64,000 nt of DNA from Rhabditoides inermis (lineage: Eukaryota; Nematoda; Chromadorea; Rhabditida; Rhabditidae): NCBI GenBank assembly GCA_963966185.1, contig CAWZYM010000266.1, positions 1 through 64,000 on the forward strand. The letters are read 5' to 3'. Below the pieces are notes generated by a model. It saw only the letters and a program-made list of their open reading frames with translations, was not told the DNA's origin and did no database searches. Both the position numbers and the translations under genes were made by a program. Position 1 is the first letter of the stretch. Each line of letters opens with the position of its first letter. Shown here piece by piece: positions 45,496 through 57,091 of the stretch.

Positions 45496-46835
45496 GCGGT
45501 CAGTGTCTTCAAATCTCCTTCGATACTGACTCTGAAACGCCTTCAAAACACGACCGAACTGTGTTTCTTCGAGAGAAAAAAATTTGTTTTGCAGTCACGT
45601 CGTTCGACTCTCGCCACCACTCAACCGGCCGACTGCAGATGATGTTTGCGTATTTTCGCTGAATTGTATACTAATCATTCACTTCATGATCTTGTATAAT
45701 AATAGTTTATCCATATGTTATCAATCATCAAACAGCACAAACATCCTAGTACCGGTTAAGAACAAAGGGTGGTTTGGCAGAGCGATGACTGCGACAGAAC
45801 CTTTTGACACCCAAAACGTGTATAGAAAAGGTCTGTCAATCTTAGAAACGAATGCAAGAACTTCTGAAGTTAGTAGAGAGAAAAAGCCAACTACGTCAGG
45901 ACACTTCGTCGCCAGAGAGCAATAAAATTACATACGAGTGGGGTCATCTACAGTGAAACGTGAGCGGTTGTGTGTGAAAAATGACATAAGTTTGTTTCTG
46001 AAGTCAATCTTTTTGAATTGGCATACTGTGGAAGAATCAAGGTTGTTCCAGTATTTTGTAACTCGATATGTAATGAAACTCTGACCAAGGGTAGTTCGTG
46101 ACGCACATGTGATTTTTAAACCATTTGAACGCAGCGAAGCAGATCTAGCATTCGGCAAAACCAGAAGAAATGGATTTTATGCTTTTATATGACCATAAAT
46201 AAAGCTGTGGACAATTCTTAAATCTGACAACACTCTTCGAGTCCACAGTGTCTCAAGGGAAAACTTATGTAGCCGTTCCGCATATGATAGTTTAGGAGCA
46301 AGTAGTTTCGTGAACGATCTTTGCACCGCTTCAAGTTTATTACTCTGGGTGACATTGAGGGCTAAGAGAACCTCACTACCGTATTCGAGAACAGGACGAA
46401 CCTTATACTTGTAAAAATTCATAAACAGAGACTCGTTGTGGTGGAAAGCCATTCTTAAAACACCAATTCTAGACGATGCTTTCTGTATTGTTCGTTTTAT
46501 ATGCTCGCCAGAATTAAGGTCGTGTGTGAGTGTAATACCAAGATCCTTAATCGATTCGACACAAAGTATAGTATAACCATCGCATTTATAGATAGATTTT
46601 ATTGCACCTTTGCCAAAGTGTATCACATTGCACTTAGCAGTCGACAATGACAGTTGCCGCTCGTCAAGCCAATGGAATACACTATGCAAATCAGATTCAA
46701 GTAGATCGTGAAAGTTTATTATGTTTTGAGGAATAGACAACTTCCGTATGTATCACTTTGCTGCTTAGTCACGTAATATTTGCTATGATTGAAGTTTCGA
46801 AAGTTTGGGATCACATCAAAAATATGATGTTTGCA
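45496..46835 (+). pseudogene. Duplicated 3' end of the PAN/ZP gene, split by a LINE
   Basis: The sequence follows 22574-22910: GCGGTCAG repeat, TTTTGCAG acceptor, last exon (45595-45643) and 3' flank. The last exon has a 5-bp deletion (CACCACT-CAACCGG), which removes the normal stop frame. The 3' flank is interrupted after CTTGTAT by a retrotransposon (45697-46745) and resumes at GTATGTATCACTTTGCTGC, with GTAT duplicated. No other exon of the PAN/ZP gene is present, so this marks an edge of the segmental duplication. Confidence 0.85.
45697..46745 (-). mobile_element. 5'-truncated CR1/jockey-type LINE
   Basis: Two adjacent minus-strand frames (46740-46177 and 46158-45928) encode a non-LTR reverse-transcriptase C-terminal half. 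Motifs are VFHWLDERQLSLSTAKCNVI (W......L..N..K pattern), SIKDLGITLTHDLN, RPVLEYGSEV and VTKYWNNLDSS. The frame break and missing N-terminal and catalytic portions show it is dead. It lies in the duplicated PAN/ZP 3' flank with a short GTAT target duplication; the empty site is near 22828. Confidence 0.8.
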
Positions 46836-47148
46836 ATGATGTTTTTGCAAACTGAGTGTTTGTGAACTTTTTTGAAAAACGAAAAAGTCCACGCTGTTAC
46901 CAAAATTTCATCGGTAATTCAGTAGGCTCACATGTAATGCGAGTTGTATTGCAATAAATGTTGTTATGTGCTGTTGAAAGAAGAACCGGTGATTTCTCAT
47001 CTTCAAATGCAGTCTACACACACTCGATTAGATGGAACACTATCAAAATGGCAACGAAAATTGTTTATTTCAACAAATGCCGATCTCAATTTTTTCATCG
47101 TTTCACTTTTTGCCATCCCCTTCTTCATCATCAATTGTTGATTAAAAA

Positions 47149-47305
47149 AGAACTCCGGGGAAAGAGTTACCGGCCCAAAACATTAGCGCGCCCGGAACCA
47201 GATTTTGGCGGGAAACCGCGAGAACGGCAGCGGTGGGCAGCGGACTGAGGCTCCGCCCTTTTTTTGCCCCTATTGACCGGTATTCCTATTTTCCCCGGAG
47301 TTCTT
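47149..47305. mobile_element. 157-bp TIR element in peptide-gene relic, unit 3
   Basis: AAGAACTCCGGGGAAA and TTTCCCCGGAGTTCTT form 16-bp inverted termini around a GC-rich interior. Units 1 and 2 run through the site (TTGATTAATAGGGTCG) without it. The flanks TTAA/TTGA suggest a decayed TTAA target duplication. Confidence 0.8.
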
Positions 47306-47327
47306 CTTGAATAGGGTCGAAGCTCAC

Positions 47328-47435
47328 CGATGAGGGAAATATGGTCAGTCCAGCCATGTCACTGCCGAAGTAATGGGCAGCTGTAGTGGAGAGAAGAGCA
47401 AGGAAGACGAGAGAGGGGAGAAGTGATCGGAACAT
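47328..47435 (-). pseudogene. Peptide-gene relic, unit 3
   Basis: Exon 1 is intact (start MFRSLLPSLVFLALLSTTAA, then HYFGSDMAGL) and keeps a donor. Most of exon 2 is deleted: the sequence around 47112-47122 jumps from the polyA-side flank to the former intron. The 157-bp TIR element sits in the intron. Unit 3 therefore has lost its peptide, although its receptor is nearly identical to copy 1. Confidence 0.78.
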
Positions 47436-48212
47436 TGTGGGAGACAGACCTTTCTAAACTGACCGGAAGTACAAAAGTTCTGTACTCCCAAACCACAAGA
47501 CATTGCTTGTCATCAATACATATGTATACTTACAGTCATCAAAACAATCCTTATGTAACCTGCAGTACTCAGCTATGGGCTATAGAAAGGCGGTGTTGCG
47601 GCACAGGTATGAGGAGGGTCAAGAGTGTTGGAACAGGTTGTTGCAGAGGACAGGACACAAACACCAGTCCTATATCAGGAAACATCTTGTTCTGGACTAG
47701 AAGAACTTCGGAATTAACGGAACTCGAAATCTCTGATTGCTCCTTTTTGAGAGATGTGGAGTGTGGTGAAGGGGTACCGTATGGGAAAACGCTCGTTTGG
47801 CCGCATATCTGATGGTGAGAAAACAAACTATGATGTTATCAACAAACAAAGGCGCCGACGAAAAGCGAAAAAAAGAGGCCGCGCCACATTGGTGTGACAC
47901 TTGTATTCTTGAACTAAACTACAGTCTTATAACAAACGTTTATCGCATACATACGATCACGAAAAGTGTTGTCTAGGGAAACAGAGTGTTGCTTCTTGCT
48001 GAGTGGTGTGCGGGTGTGTTGATTATAGTTGAGTTGATTATAGATGCGTGGTGGAACGAGTGGGCTCCCTCGCTGGCTCCGTAGTGCTGTGGGTCATCGC
48101 GTGCGCTGTTCCCCAGCCGTGCACTGACGACTGCATCGTGGGAGCTCTGAATGAAACACTTTTTGTTGAAACCACTGTTTCTTGTTTTCACAAGTGTAGG
48201 TTCAAAGCCTAC

Positions 48213-51200
48213 TTACGAGTTGTCATACATAAAAAGAGGAGAAACGGCTGACTTGAATACGTTGGCGGCTGCGCCGGTGAGCTTGGCGCGGAGAATGTTG
48301 CGGAACTCTTTGTTGTAGTAGAAGGTGATGAAGCTGCAAGACTAGAGGTGTGGACCATTTCTCCCCCTCTTCCTCACCCGTCGACGCCTGCCAGTCCGGC
48401 CCACAAACAGGAGGTGAGCGAGAACCTGGCCAGTCGGCTGCCGAACCACGGCGACACGTAGAAGTAGATGACCAGTTCGCCTAGGAACACCACCGCCTGC
48501 AGGCATGCCTGAAATGGTAAGCACATGGATGTATTCACTACAGAATGTTTAACCTGTTTCAGAAAGTTGATCTGCTTGTTTTGCGTGGACGTCCAAGTCT
48601 TTCCTGAGTTGCGGTTTCTCTGAAGAAATGAGTTATTGAGACGCTGAGTATATTAATTCATACCAGTCTGTTGACGACGAACACCTTGACGAGAGTGGTC
48701 GTGTCGAACACACAGATCAGAACGAGGAACGTCATCGCCCTGCGATCGAGACCGGATTGAAGTGAAACATGACAAATCACTGACTTGAGAAAGTCGAACT
48801 TGTAGCCGATTTCCTGGCAGAACGCGTCCGGAATGAAACCATACGCCCAGAAATCTTCGAAATACGTGAAGTAGCAGCGCTCTGGAACGTTTTTCAGATG
48901 TTGTGTGCAAGAAAGGTTGCTTAAGCTCACTGAATGTGTAGAAGTAGAGAGAGGTGAAGATGGAGGCAGACCACATTATAAACACTAGCCACTTGGCTAG
49001 ACGATGAGTGAAGTACTGAAACTCTTCATCTCTCTCTTTCTTTCTTCTTTTTTTTCTCTCATACTCTGACTCTCTTTCCCATAATCACTTTTTTTTGTTT
49101 TTTTTTGTTTAGCCGGTTGAATCCGGGGTCCTCCTAGTTGAGAACAAGATGGGGGTTCTTGGATTACGACAACGTCAGCAGAGGGAGTTGAGTTGGGTGG
49201 CGTCGGACGTCTTGAATTCCGTTCTTGAGTCCGTAGATGGTGCTGTGACGCCTTCTGGCTACCATGAGAGTGGTTTGCCACACCACACGGGCTGGGTGAA
49301 TTTAACAAGAATGGTTGACTCCGAGGGGGATCGAACCAGCGACCATGATATTGAGAGACGAACGCTCTATCCACTGAGCCGCGCCCCCGGCAATTTTTTT
49401 TTCTTTTTGCATTATTTTTATCACTTCTTCTTTCCTTACTTTCATGTACGCCATCGGTGTGAATATGGCGCAGAACCTGTTGATGGACACGAAAAAGTGT
49501 GAGAATATGGCAATGTCATAGCACATCAGCTGAATTGTGCCCACATGTCCCGAGAACGACACCTCCTTGAGAGAAGTGAGGTCGCTGAAATCAACTCGTG
49601 ACGGCGAATGAATGCGTTCTTTAAAAGTAGCAAGTTGTTGATTAGCAAATGCATTTTTTTTTTCAAATCTTGGAGTGTCGTTTGGGTCACAGAAGCCGAT
49701 GGTGACAAAACTGATATCAAAATACGTTTCGAGATATTTACTATTCACATTTACGTTTCAAATTTTGGAGCTATGTAACCGTGTGGAATGCTTTTGCGAC
49801 CTGGCACTCTATTCACGCGAGCTGTGAAGCAGCGGTGGTGACCTAGTGGATAGAGCGGTCGTCTGTCATGCGGCAGGTTTGGGGTTCGCTTCCCCTTCCA
49901 GTCGACGCATTTCATTTTGCCGATTCTCTCCGTTCTTTTTGGTGACAGTTGGGCAGTTGGTAGAAAACACCTCTCATCATTTTTTTCCAAATCGAACGGT
50001 CATGTGTATTGTTGAGGGCTAATAACTAAATGTTTGCGATATTCAAACTATATTTTTTTGAAAAAAATATAGACGAAGGATTCCACACATGATCCTCTCA
50101 CCAACCGTGATTCCAACCATTCGAACCAAAAAGTCCGGAGAGAATCGGCAAAATGCCGATTGGAAGCGAACCCCAAACCTGCCGCATGACAGACGACCGC
50201 TCTAACCACTAGGCCACCACCGCTGCTTCACAGCTCGCGTGAACAGAGTGACAGGCCGCAAAAGCAATTCACACGGTTTGGCTTCAAAGTTTGCAACGTA
50301 AATATCTCGAAACGTATTTACGACTAGTGACCTCCTAGGATATCTCTGATATCAGTTTGGTCACCATCGGCTTCTGTGACCTAAACGACACTCCAAGCTC
50401 ACGTTGGAAAAATTAGATCTAACCGATACACATGGGCTCAAAGTGTGGCGCTTCTTTAAGTTCGGTATCTTTTCAACGGCTTAGTCGCAAAAAGTTTATG
50501 AAAGCAAAAAGGGAAAAAAACAACACATACAGTGAAAGGTTAACTTTAAATGCTACAGAATCATTCAAATGCTTTTGAGTGCAGTCGATAGCGACGTGAG
50601 AGTGATGGTCACACACAAAAAAAACCGAGCACTCAAAATTAATCGTGCGTTTTTCTCTTTAGGTTTATTTTTAGTGAACAAACGTTCCAGAAGCTTGAAT
50701 GACTGACACAAGTTAAAAAAAATTCAAGCAGATTACTATTACTATTGCGACTGACTTTTAATTATCATTGTAAGCAAATTTTTTCGCTTCTAGAGAGTGC
50801 TAATAACCAGTTACGGCATAAAAGCCTATAAATGATGCCCGCTAATTCTAACAAATTAGCAAGTATTCTAACGAATTAGATAATATCTGGAGATACAACA
50901 CCGCGTTCAACGCTAAACAAATACTGTGGCACATTTTTGTTCAAACGTAAACTCGTATCAACAAAAAAAAACCATCAGTAGTTACTGTAGTGATCATCTG
51001 TCCGGACCTACGGCTAGAGCGTCTTCTCAGTTTTCTGCTGTTTTCATGAAAACTAGTGTTTTCTGAAAACACTCAGTTTGTGAAAACACAACAACTTTGA
51101 ACAAAGGCAAGGTTTACAAAAAACACTATTGTTATAGTGTCACAGAGATTTTCAATTAATTTTGCTTCGAAATGCGAACTCACAAGAAAACTGTGGGAGA

Positions 51201-51492
51201 GAACACAAACGTCCAGCAGCATAGGAAGATGGCGTTGGCGAGAATCTAAACGCAGAGATCGGAAAATGTTAAGAAATCCGCTAAGAAATGCTCACTTGTC
51301 CGGTGGTGAGAATTCCGAACGAGTTGTGAAGTGATTTGACGAAACGAATGAGGAGAAGGAGAGTGACATTGATTGCCAGCCCAGACGCCGAGATCTGAAC
51401 TTGTGGTTTTTGATTTCGGAGAGAACGTCTGATAACCGATAACTCACGAGGAAAACGAGCGTGGCTGCGATGTGGTGCTCCTCTATCGGCAT
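48213..51492 (-). CDS. srx-like serpentine chemoreceptor, copy 3
   Basis: This has the same ten-exon plan as copy 1, with exons near 51492-51448, 51300-51400, 51177-51240, 49437-49581, 48934-49020, 48793-48889, 48672-48747, 48561-48627, 48385-48516 and 48213-48335 (approximate except the ends). The sequence is almost identical to copy 1 in exons 4-10, with a few changes in exons 1-3 (MPIEEHHIAATLVFL; RFVKSLHNSFG). The donor after exon 5 is duplicated by a short insertion but still reads GTGAGC. No stop or frameshift was found. The near-identity to copy 1, against the divergence of copy 2, indicates recent duplication or gene conversion. A SINE-like element sits in intron 4. Confidence 0.8.
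49106..49394 (-). mobile_element. tRNA-derived SINE, present only in srx copy 3
   Basis: The minus strand begins GGGGGCGCGGCTCAGTGG (A box) with GGTTCGATCCCC (B box) 45 bp later, followed by a 200-bp body ending near GTTTAGCCGGTT. Intron 4 of copy 1 lacks it: T-rich sequence passes directly into TTTTTGCATTATTTTTATC. This is a clean presence/absence difference between two near-identical loci. Confidence 0.8.
49660..50400. mobile_element. Inverted tRNA-like repeat pair in srx copy 3 intron 3
   Basis: This is the counterpart of 31060-32800 without the 970-bp insert. It carries tRNA-like motifs at 49830-49908 (+) and 50160-50235 (-) and shares GTCACAGAAGCCGATGGTGA arms. Confidence 0.7.
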
Positions 51493-51856
51493 TGTAGGCT
51501 GTAACAGTCATCCCGTCTTACTTCTTTTATACTTCATGCAGTTTGCAAACAGGATGATGTTAATGTCTCAAGAACTGTTGCATAGGTTGTCAAGTTTACC
51601 CGCTTTCTGTTGCTCACTGAATAAAACCATGCGGATTAGTGGATTAGCTTTGTTGACGCAGGTTTGTTGACGCGGACTGTTTTGGTTGTTGACGCGGACT
51701 GTTTTGGCATATGGGGAATGTTGTTTAGGGATTAGTCTCAAGATTCTTACGTCAGGTCAAAATAGAGAACAGGCTTCTCGATGTTAAAGGAACAGTGGCG
51801 ACTTATTTTTGCCACAACCTGCCACAACTCCTCATTTTCACACGAGCAAAACATTT

Positions 51857-51935
51857 GGCAGTAACCGGAATCGAACCCGCAAAGGTCGGGGGCATAACGC
51901 AGCGCACATGCACTGAGCCATGAAGCAAGTGAGAG
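51857..51935 (-). mobile_element. tRNA-like sequence
   Basis: A-box-like TGGCTCAGTGCATGTGCGC and B-box GGGTTCGATTCC lie on the minus strand; copy of 44632-44700. Confidence 0.5.
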
Positions 51936-52340
51936 GGCGTCGTTCATTTGCGCTTATGTCTCCGACCCGAACGTGCAGTATTGAAGCGTTGGCGAGTAAT
52001 TCAAATTTTCGTCTGCATCCGTGGCAGTGGCAGATTCGAAAGTAACGCAGAATCGTCGTTCTTTCGCGAAAATTGCAATTGTGTTAGGTTAATATATTGT
52101 TTAATAATACTCCGAGTCAAAAATAAGTCGCCCCTGAATACATAGAACCCGGAACAAGATCACGGAAGTGATGCGTGCGAACAGGAAAACGTTCACGAAC
52201 GTCTCATCGTGTGAATCGCAAGAACGAAAAATGACCACATAACAGCGAAACTGGTCATATGTAGTTCACAATGACATATACATAGTGCACTAATAAACAA
52301 AAGCCGTTTTTAACTATTTCTGGCGTAAAATGAAATATTC

Positions 52341-53795
52341 GAACTGTGGATATCGGCCTTTTTCCAGCTTGCGTTCTCTATATTGTTTCCGAAGCCATCT
52401 GCTCTTTTTGCCTTCCCATATACATCATATCAACGCTATCAAACAAGTGTGTAACTTCATTTTAGACCATTTTTTATGACTATTTCAGAGAACTGAAAAC
52501 TCCCACCAACTATTTTCGGTTGTTTTCGGTACCCTATTTGCTAATTTCTTCTAGAAAGTTTCTTCAACACCCGAGAACGCAAAATTCCAATTATCTCGTC
52601 AATAGCGATCTCCTAATCATAGTTATCACCTAATCTCTTAAAGTGACAATTTCACTCAAAAATGATATTATACTGATAAAAAGTTGATGAAAACATCAAA
52701 TAACATCTACTAAACCTGAAAACTAGAACTTTTTTCATGATTTGAAACTATTTTTTGCCCCAAAAAATAGTTGATTTTGAATGCTTTGTGGGTAAAAAGT
52801 GAGGTTACATCACAGTTGAGTGTCGAAAACGTCTTGAATGACGGGAATTTTGAAGTAAAATTTTGAGGTGAAATTCAATTTCTAGCATAAACTTGAGCCG
52901 TAGAAGCCGATGAACACATCCCTATGTCATACGCATTTCGAGTTCAATAGTTATAGCCAGAATTCGTAAAGCCCGCCAATTCAAAATTCAAAATTTTTCC
53001 GATTGCGGATCAATAAAATTGTCACTTTAACTATGGAGAAAAAATTCAAAATACTTCAATTAGAACCAAATTCGGAGAGTAGGTGAATCGACCTAGAAAA
53101 AGTCGATAGCCGCGATACCAGCTGCCTGTGACCTCATCTTCATGCCCAAATAGGCAAATGTACCCAAAATGCACCCAAAATTCATGGTCTTCGATTTCTA
53201 TAAAAATTGAATAGAAGAAAGATTACGTATAATAGATTGTAGAAACTGGTTTCCTTTTTTGAAAAGTCACCAAATATGGCGAATATGATCGACTTTTCGT
53301 ACAGACGAGATAAAGGGTCCAATTTGTGAAATTCAGCTTTTATGGGCAAAAAAACCCTTCTGTCAAAGTTTCCGATCGATCGGACTTTGTCTTCATACAG
53401 TATTAGACATTTTCTGAGCGCGCGTTACTTGCTGGGGTCGCGCCCACCGGATTGCTCGCTACCAGCCGCCAGGTCAACCGATCGATATCGAATAGTTGGC
53501 ATTCGCAATCACTGACCCATATCCACTCAGTTGTGTCTTTTTTGATAGGAATATGTCTAAATATAAGAAATAATGGATTGAGTCAGTTGAAAAAGACAAA
53601 ATTTCTATCTTCAACGAATAACTTTGACAAAACGAAAAGTTGAAGGTTGAAAGTTGAGTAAATTGTTTCAAGACGTCAATAGATAGTGCTTTCTAACGAT
53701 CAAATCAACCTCAAACTGTTTCAAACACCTTCACACGTGCGCACAATGTGTTAGGGCGCACCAGCCGGCTTCTTTTCTCGAAATCATTGTAGACG
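52341..53795. other. AT-rich intergenic region, no gene seen
   Basis: The sequence has no microsatellite, no long open frame and no recognised repeat apart from short inverted AAAAT/ATTTT motifs. It may be old transposon DNA. Confidence 0.5.
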
Positions 53796-55966
53796 TACAG
53801 TACAGCTCGAGTTAGGTGATCCCTGTCCATGGACGTCCATGGACGTCCGGGATTTTGGTGGACGTTTCTGGTGTCTCTCTCTTTACACACTCTCTCGCGT
53901 TCCCATCGCCTCCTCCCCACAGGCAATTTATGGTCCCTGTTTGAAGGGATTGTGGGCAATGAGAGAACTGACTTTTCGAAATGAACTTTTTATGGAACCA
54001 AACCATTACTATCAATTATGTTTTGTTCTGAGCATCTCGAATATACCATATTTCATAGTGCTCCGATGAAATTCACTACTTACTGACTTTCAGTACTGAC
54101 TTCCATTTTTACGTGAGTATTCAAAACATAAACTATGAGAGACATATGTAGTATTGTTCGCATTGTTTGTCTTAGTCTACATGCTGTTTGTGGTGACTGA
54201 TTTTCATCATTTCAAATTCCAATATAATTGGTCCCCCGATAAGACAAGGTCCCGTAGTTACATCCATTCACTCTCATTTGGCGTCCATGTACGGTGTGGA
54301 CGTGTCTGGTGCCTCTTCTCTATACACACTCTCTCGCTTTCCTCTCGCGACGCGCATCGCACAGGGCTATTCCGCCGATGGCGGTACAGTCGGACGCGAC
54401 TGCTTGTATGAAGTCTGAAACGTCACTCGACTTTCTAGAATCTGAAAAATGAGAAATATAAGTATTGTATTTATCTGTCTCTTGTAACCGACATCAAGAA
54501 TATACCATGGTTCATAGGGCTCCGATGAAATTCACTATTTGAGTACTTAGAGCCTCATAGTCAGGGTGGCTACAGTTCTGGTCCCAGCTGTCTTATGTGT
54601 CTGGCGCTCTCCATATCACGCGCTCTCTCGCTATGGGAGGGGGCCATAAAAGAGAGAGTCGATGGTGGAAATGCACTATCACTCAAGTTGATCTGGAAAT
54701 TAGCCCGGGTGGCGATATCTGTATTTGTTCAAAATAATCCAAATTAAAATTGAAAGATGTCAATTTACTCGTCTCGATGAGAGAAAGCCGGTACACGGAC
54801 AATCACAGCTGATTTCTCAAACACAAAAAAACAGTGGGATAGGGGCGGAGCGAGAGGAGGCATGGTTTAGCAGTCTGTCACGACCGTTTGCCGATGGGGA
54901 AGGGTCATAAAGGAGTGAGTCGAGTGTGGATTTGCGCAAACACTCAAGTTCAACTGGAAATTAGCACGGGTGGCACTACCTGGATATGTTCAAAGTGGTC
55001 GAAATGACAAAAATAAGGCATCATTTTGCTCATCTCGAGGAAACAGAAACGATGCAAATAAAATTGTAGCTGGTTTCTCGAACACCGAAGAGTTGCAATT
55101 GCTTGTCAGACTTGTCATTCTTGGCAGACTACCACGCCATGTCTCCCTCTCACACCGGTGTGTTGATGTCGAAGACAGCTGGGACCAGAACTGTGGCCAC
55201 CCTGACTATGAAGCTCTACTCAAGTGGTGAATTTCATCGGAGCTCTATGAACCATGATATATTCTTGATGTCGGTTACAAGAGACAGATAAATACAATAC
55301 TTATATTTCTTAATTTTCAGATTCTAGAAAGTTGAGTGACGTTTCAGACTTCACACAAGCAGTCGCGTCCGACTGTACCGCCATCGGCGGAATAGCCCTG
55401 TGCGATGCGCGTCGCGAGAGGAAAGCGAGAGAGTGTGTATAGAGAAGAGGCACCAGACACGTCCACACCGTACATGGACGCCAAATGAGAGTGAATGGAT
55501 GTAACAACGGGACCTTGTCTTATCGGGGGACCAATTATATTGGAATTTGAAATGATGAAAATCAGTCACCACAAACAGCATGTAGACTAAGACAAACAAT
55601 GCGAACAATACTACATATGTCTCTCATAGTTTATGTTTTGAATACTCACGTAAAAATGGAAGTCAGTACTGAAAGTCAGTAAGTAGTGAATTTCATCGGA
55701 GCACTATGAAATATGGTATATTCGAGATGCTCAGAACAAAACATAATTGATAGTAATGGTTTGGTTCCATGAAAAGTTCATTTCGAAAAGTCAGTTCTCT
55801 CATTGCCCACAATCCCTTCAAACAGGGACCATAAATTGCCTGTGGGGAGGAGGCGATGTGAACGCGAGAGAGTGTGTAAAGAGAGAGACACCAGAAACGT
55901 CCACCAAAATCCCGGACGTCCATGGACGTCCATGGACAGGGATCACCTAACTCGAGCTGTACTGTA
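53796..55966. mobile_element. 2.2 kb foldback element related to 25.6-28.8 kb
   Basis: Arms 53796-54594 and 55173-55966 are near-exact reverse complements beginning TACAGTACAGCTCGAGTTAG, flanked by TA. The 578-bp spacer carries two direct-repeat-like blocks (GGAAATTAGC..GGGTGGC..., near 54690 and 54960) that match the inner region of the 25.6-28.8 kb element. Both elements also share ATTGGTCCCCCGATAA and CCGATGAAATTCA-type blocks in their arms. No transposase frame is seen. Confidence 0.87.
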
Positions 55967-56227
55967 ATATAGAACTATGTACTGCTGTTTTTTCAGTTGA
56001 AACTAGGTTTTGAGTTTATTACTTGTACTCTTGTACATATTCAGCCTGAAATTCTGCTTTTCGATGCAGTACAGTGTCGAGTGGAAGTGAGGTGAGGTGA
56101 GAATCGAGTTCACCTTACATGCCATTTGGCAAGCACAGAAGGTCAAATTATATTTTTAGAACGTGATAGATTAGAAAGTAGGGAGAGAAGACAGTAGAGA
56201 AGAGAATAGTAAAAAGTTTTTACATAA

Positions 56228-56357
56228 CTGTCTCTCGAAAGTCGCAGTGACTACTGCAGATGTGAGAATAGAAGAGTAGACAGACGGTACCATAGTACTG
56301 TCTCTAGAAAGTTGTTGTCACCGCAGCGGGGACGTGAAAGTATACAAGAGAGAGAAA

Positions 56358-56399
<42 letters not shown>

Positions 56400-56650
56400 A
56401 AATAGGAGAGAGAAAAGAGGAGAGAGAAGGGAGAGAAGACATAACTGTCTCTCGAAAGTCGCAGTAATAGTGATTACTGCAGATGTGAGAGTGAGAGTTG
56501 AAGAGGTGACGAGAGGTGAAAGTAGACAGAAGAAAAGATAGTAATGTCTCTAGAAAGTTGTTGTCACAGTAGAAGAAAAAGATGCAGTAGACAAACAAGA
56601 GCATAGTATTAGTATTGTCTCTAGAAAGTTGACAGTAGACAATAGAGAAT
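56228..56650. repeat. Degenerate tandem repeat with CTGTCTCT(A/C)GAAAGT
   Basis: ACTGTCTCTCGAAAGTCGCAGT and ACTGTCTCTAGAAAGTTGTTGT alternate at about 56228, 56298, 56445, 56545 and 56615, separated by GA-rich DNA. A higher-order unit of roughly 220 bp seems duplicated. Confidence 0.75.
56349..56396. repeat. (GA)n microsatellite
   Basis: GA tract inside the degenerate tandem repeat. Confidence 0.95.
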
Positions 56651-56689
56651 ATAATACTGTTTCTAGAGAATATAATACTGAGAGAGAAA

Positions 56690-56712
56690 GAGATAGCGAG
56701 ACAGCGGGAGAG

Positions 56713-56775
<63 letters not shown>
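56690..56775. repeat. (GA)n microsatellite
   Basis: GA tract of about 85 bp, with the first part interrupted. Confidence 0.95.
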
Positions 56776-56776
<1 letters not shown>

Positions 56777-57061
56777 GGGGAGGAGGAGGGAGATATGATG
56801 GAAAGTAGACAGAACAGTGTGGAGGAGAAATAGATGGGGCTGTGTTTATATGTGAAACATAAAATAAGTGAAAAAGAAGTAGGAGAGATAGTTAAAAAGA
56901 CAAAAATTAAGCTACATATACAAAATACATATAACTTGAACACTTCAACTACAACCCTTGCGTGTATGTAACTTCGCAAAAGTCATCAGAGAGAAATCAA
57001 CTATCAAACATGCAAGACGAACTATTCTTTTATTTTTCTATTTTTGTATACCTAGTGCGAA

Positions 57062-57091
57062 GGCGCGCGACAGCGCGCCGGAGCGCTAGTC
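57062..57091 (+). mobile_element. Helitron-like 3' terminus
   Basis: GGCGCGC-GACA-GCGCGCC hairpin, then GGAGCG and CTAG followed by T. Identical in the core to the minus-strand sequence at 24026-24064. Confidence 0.45.
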
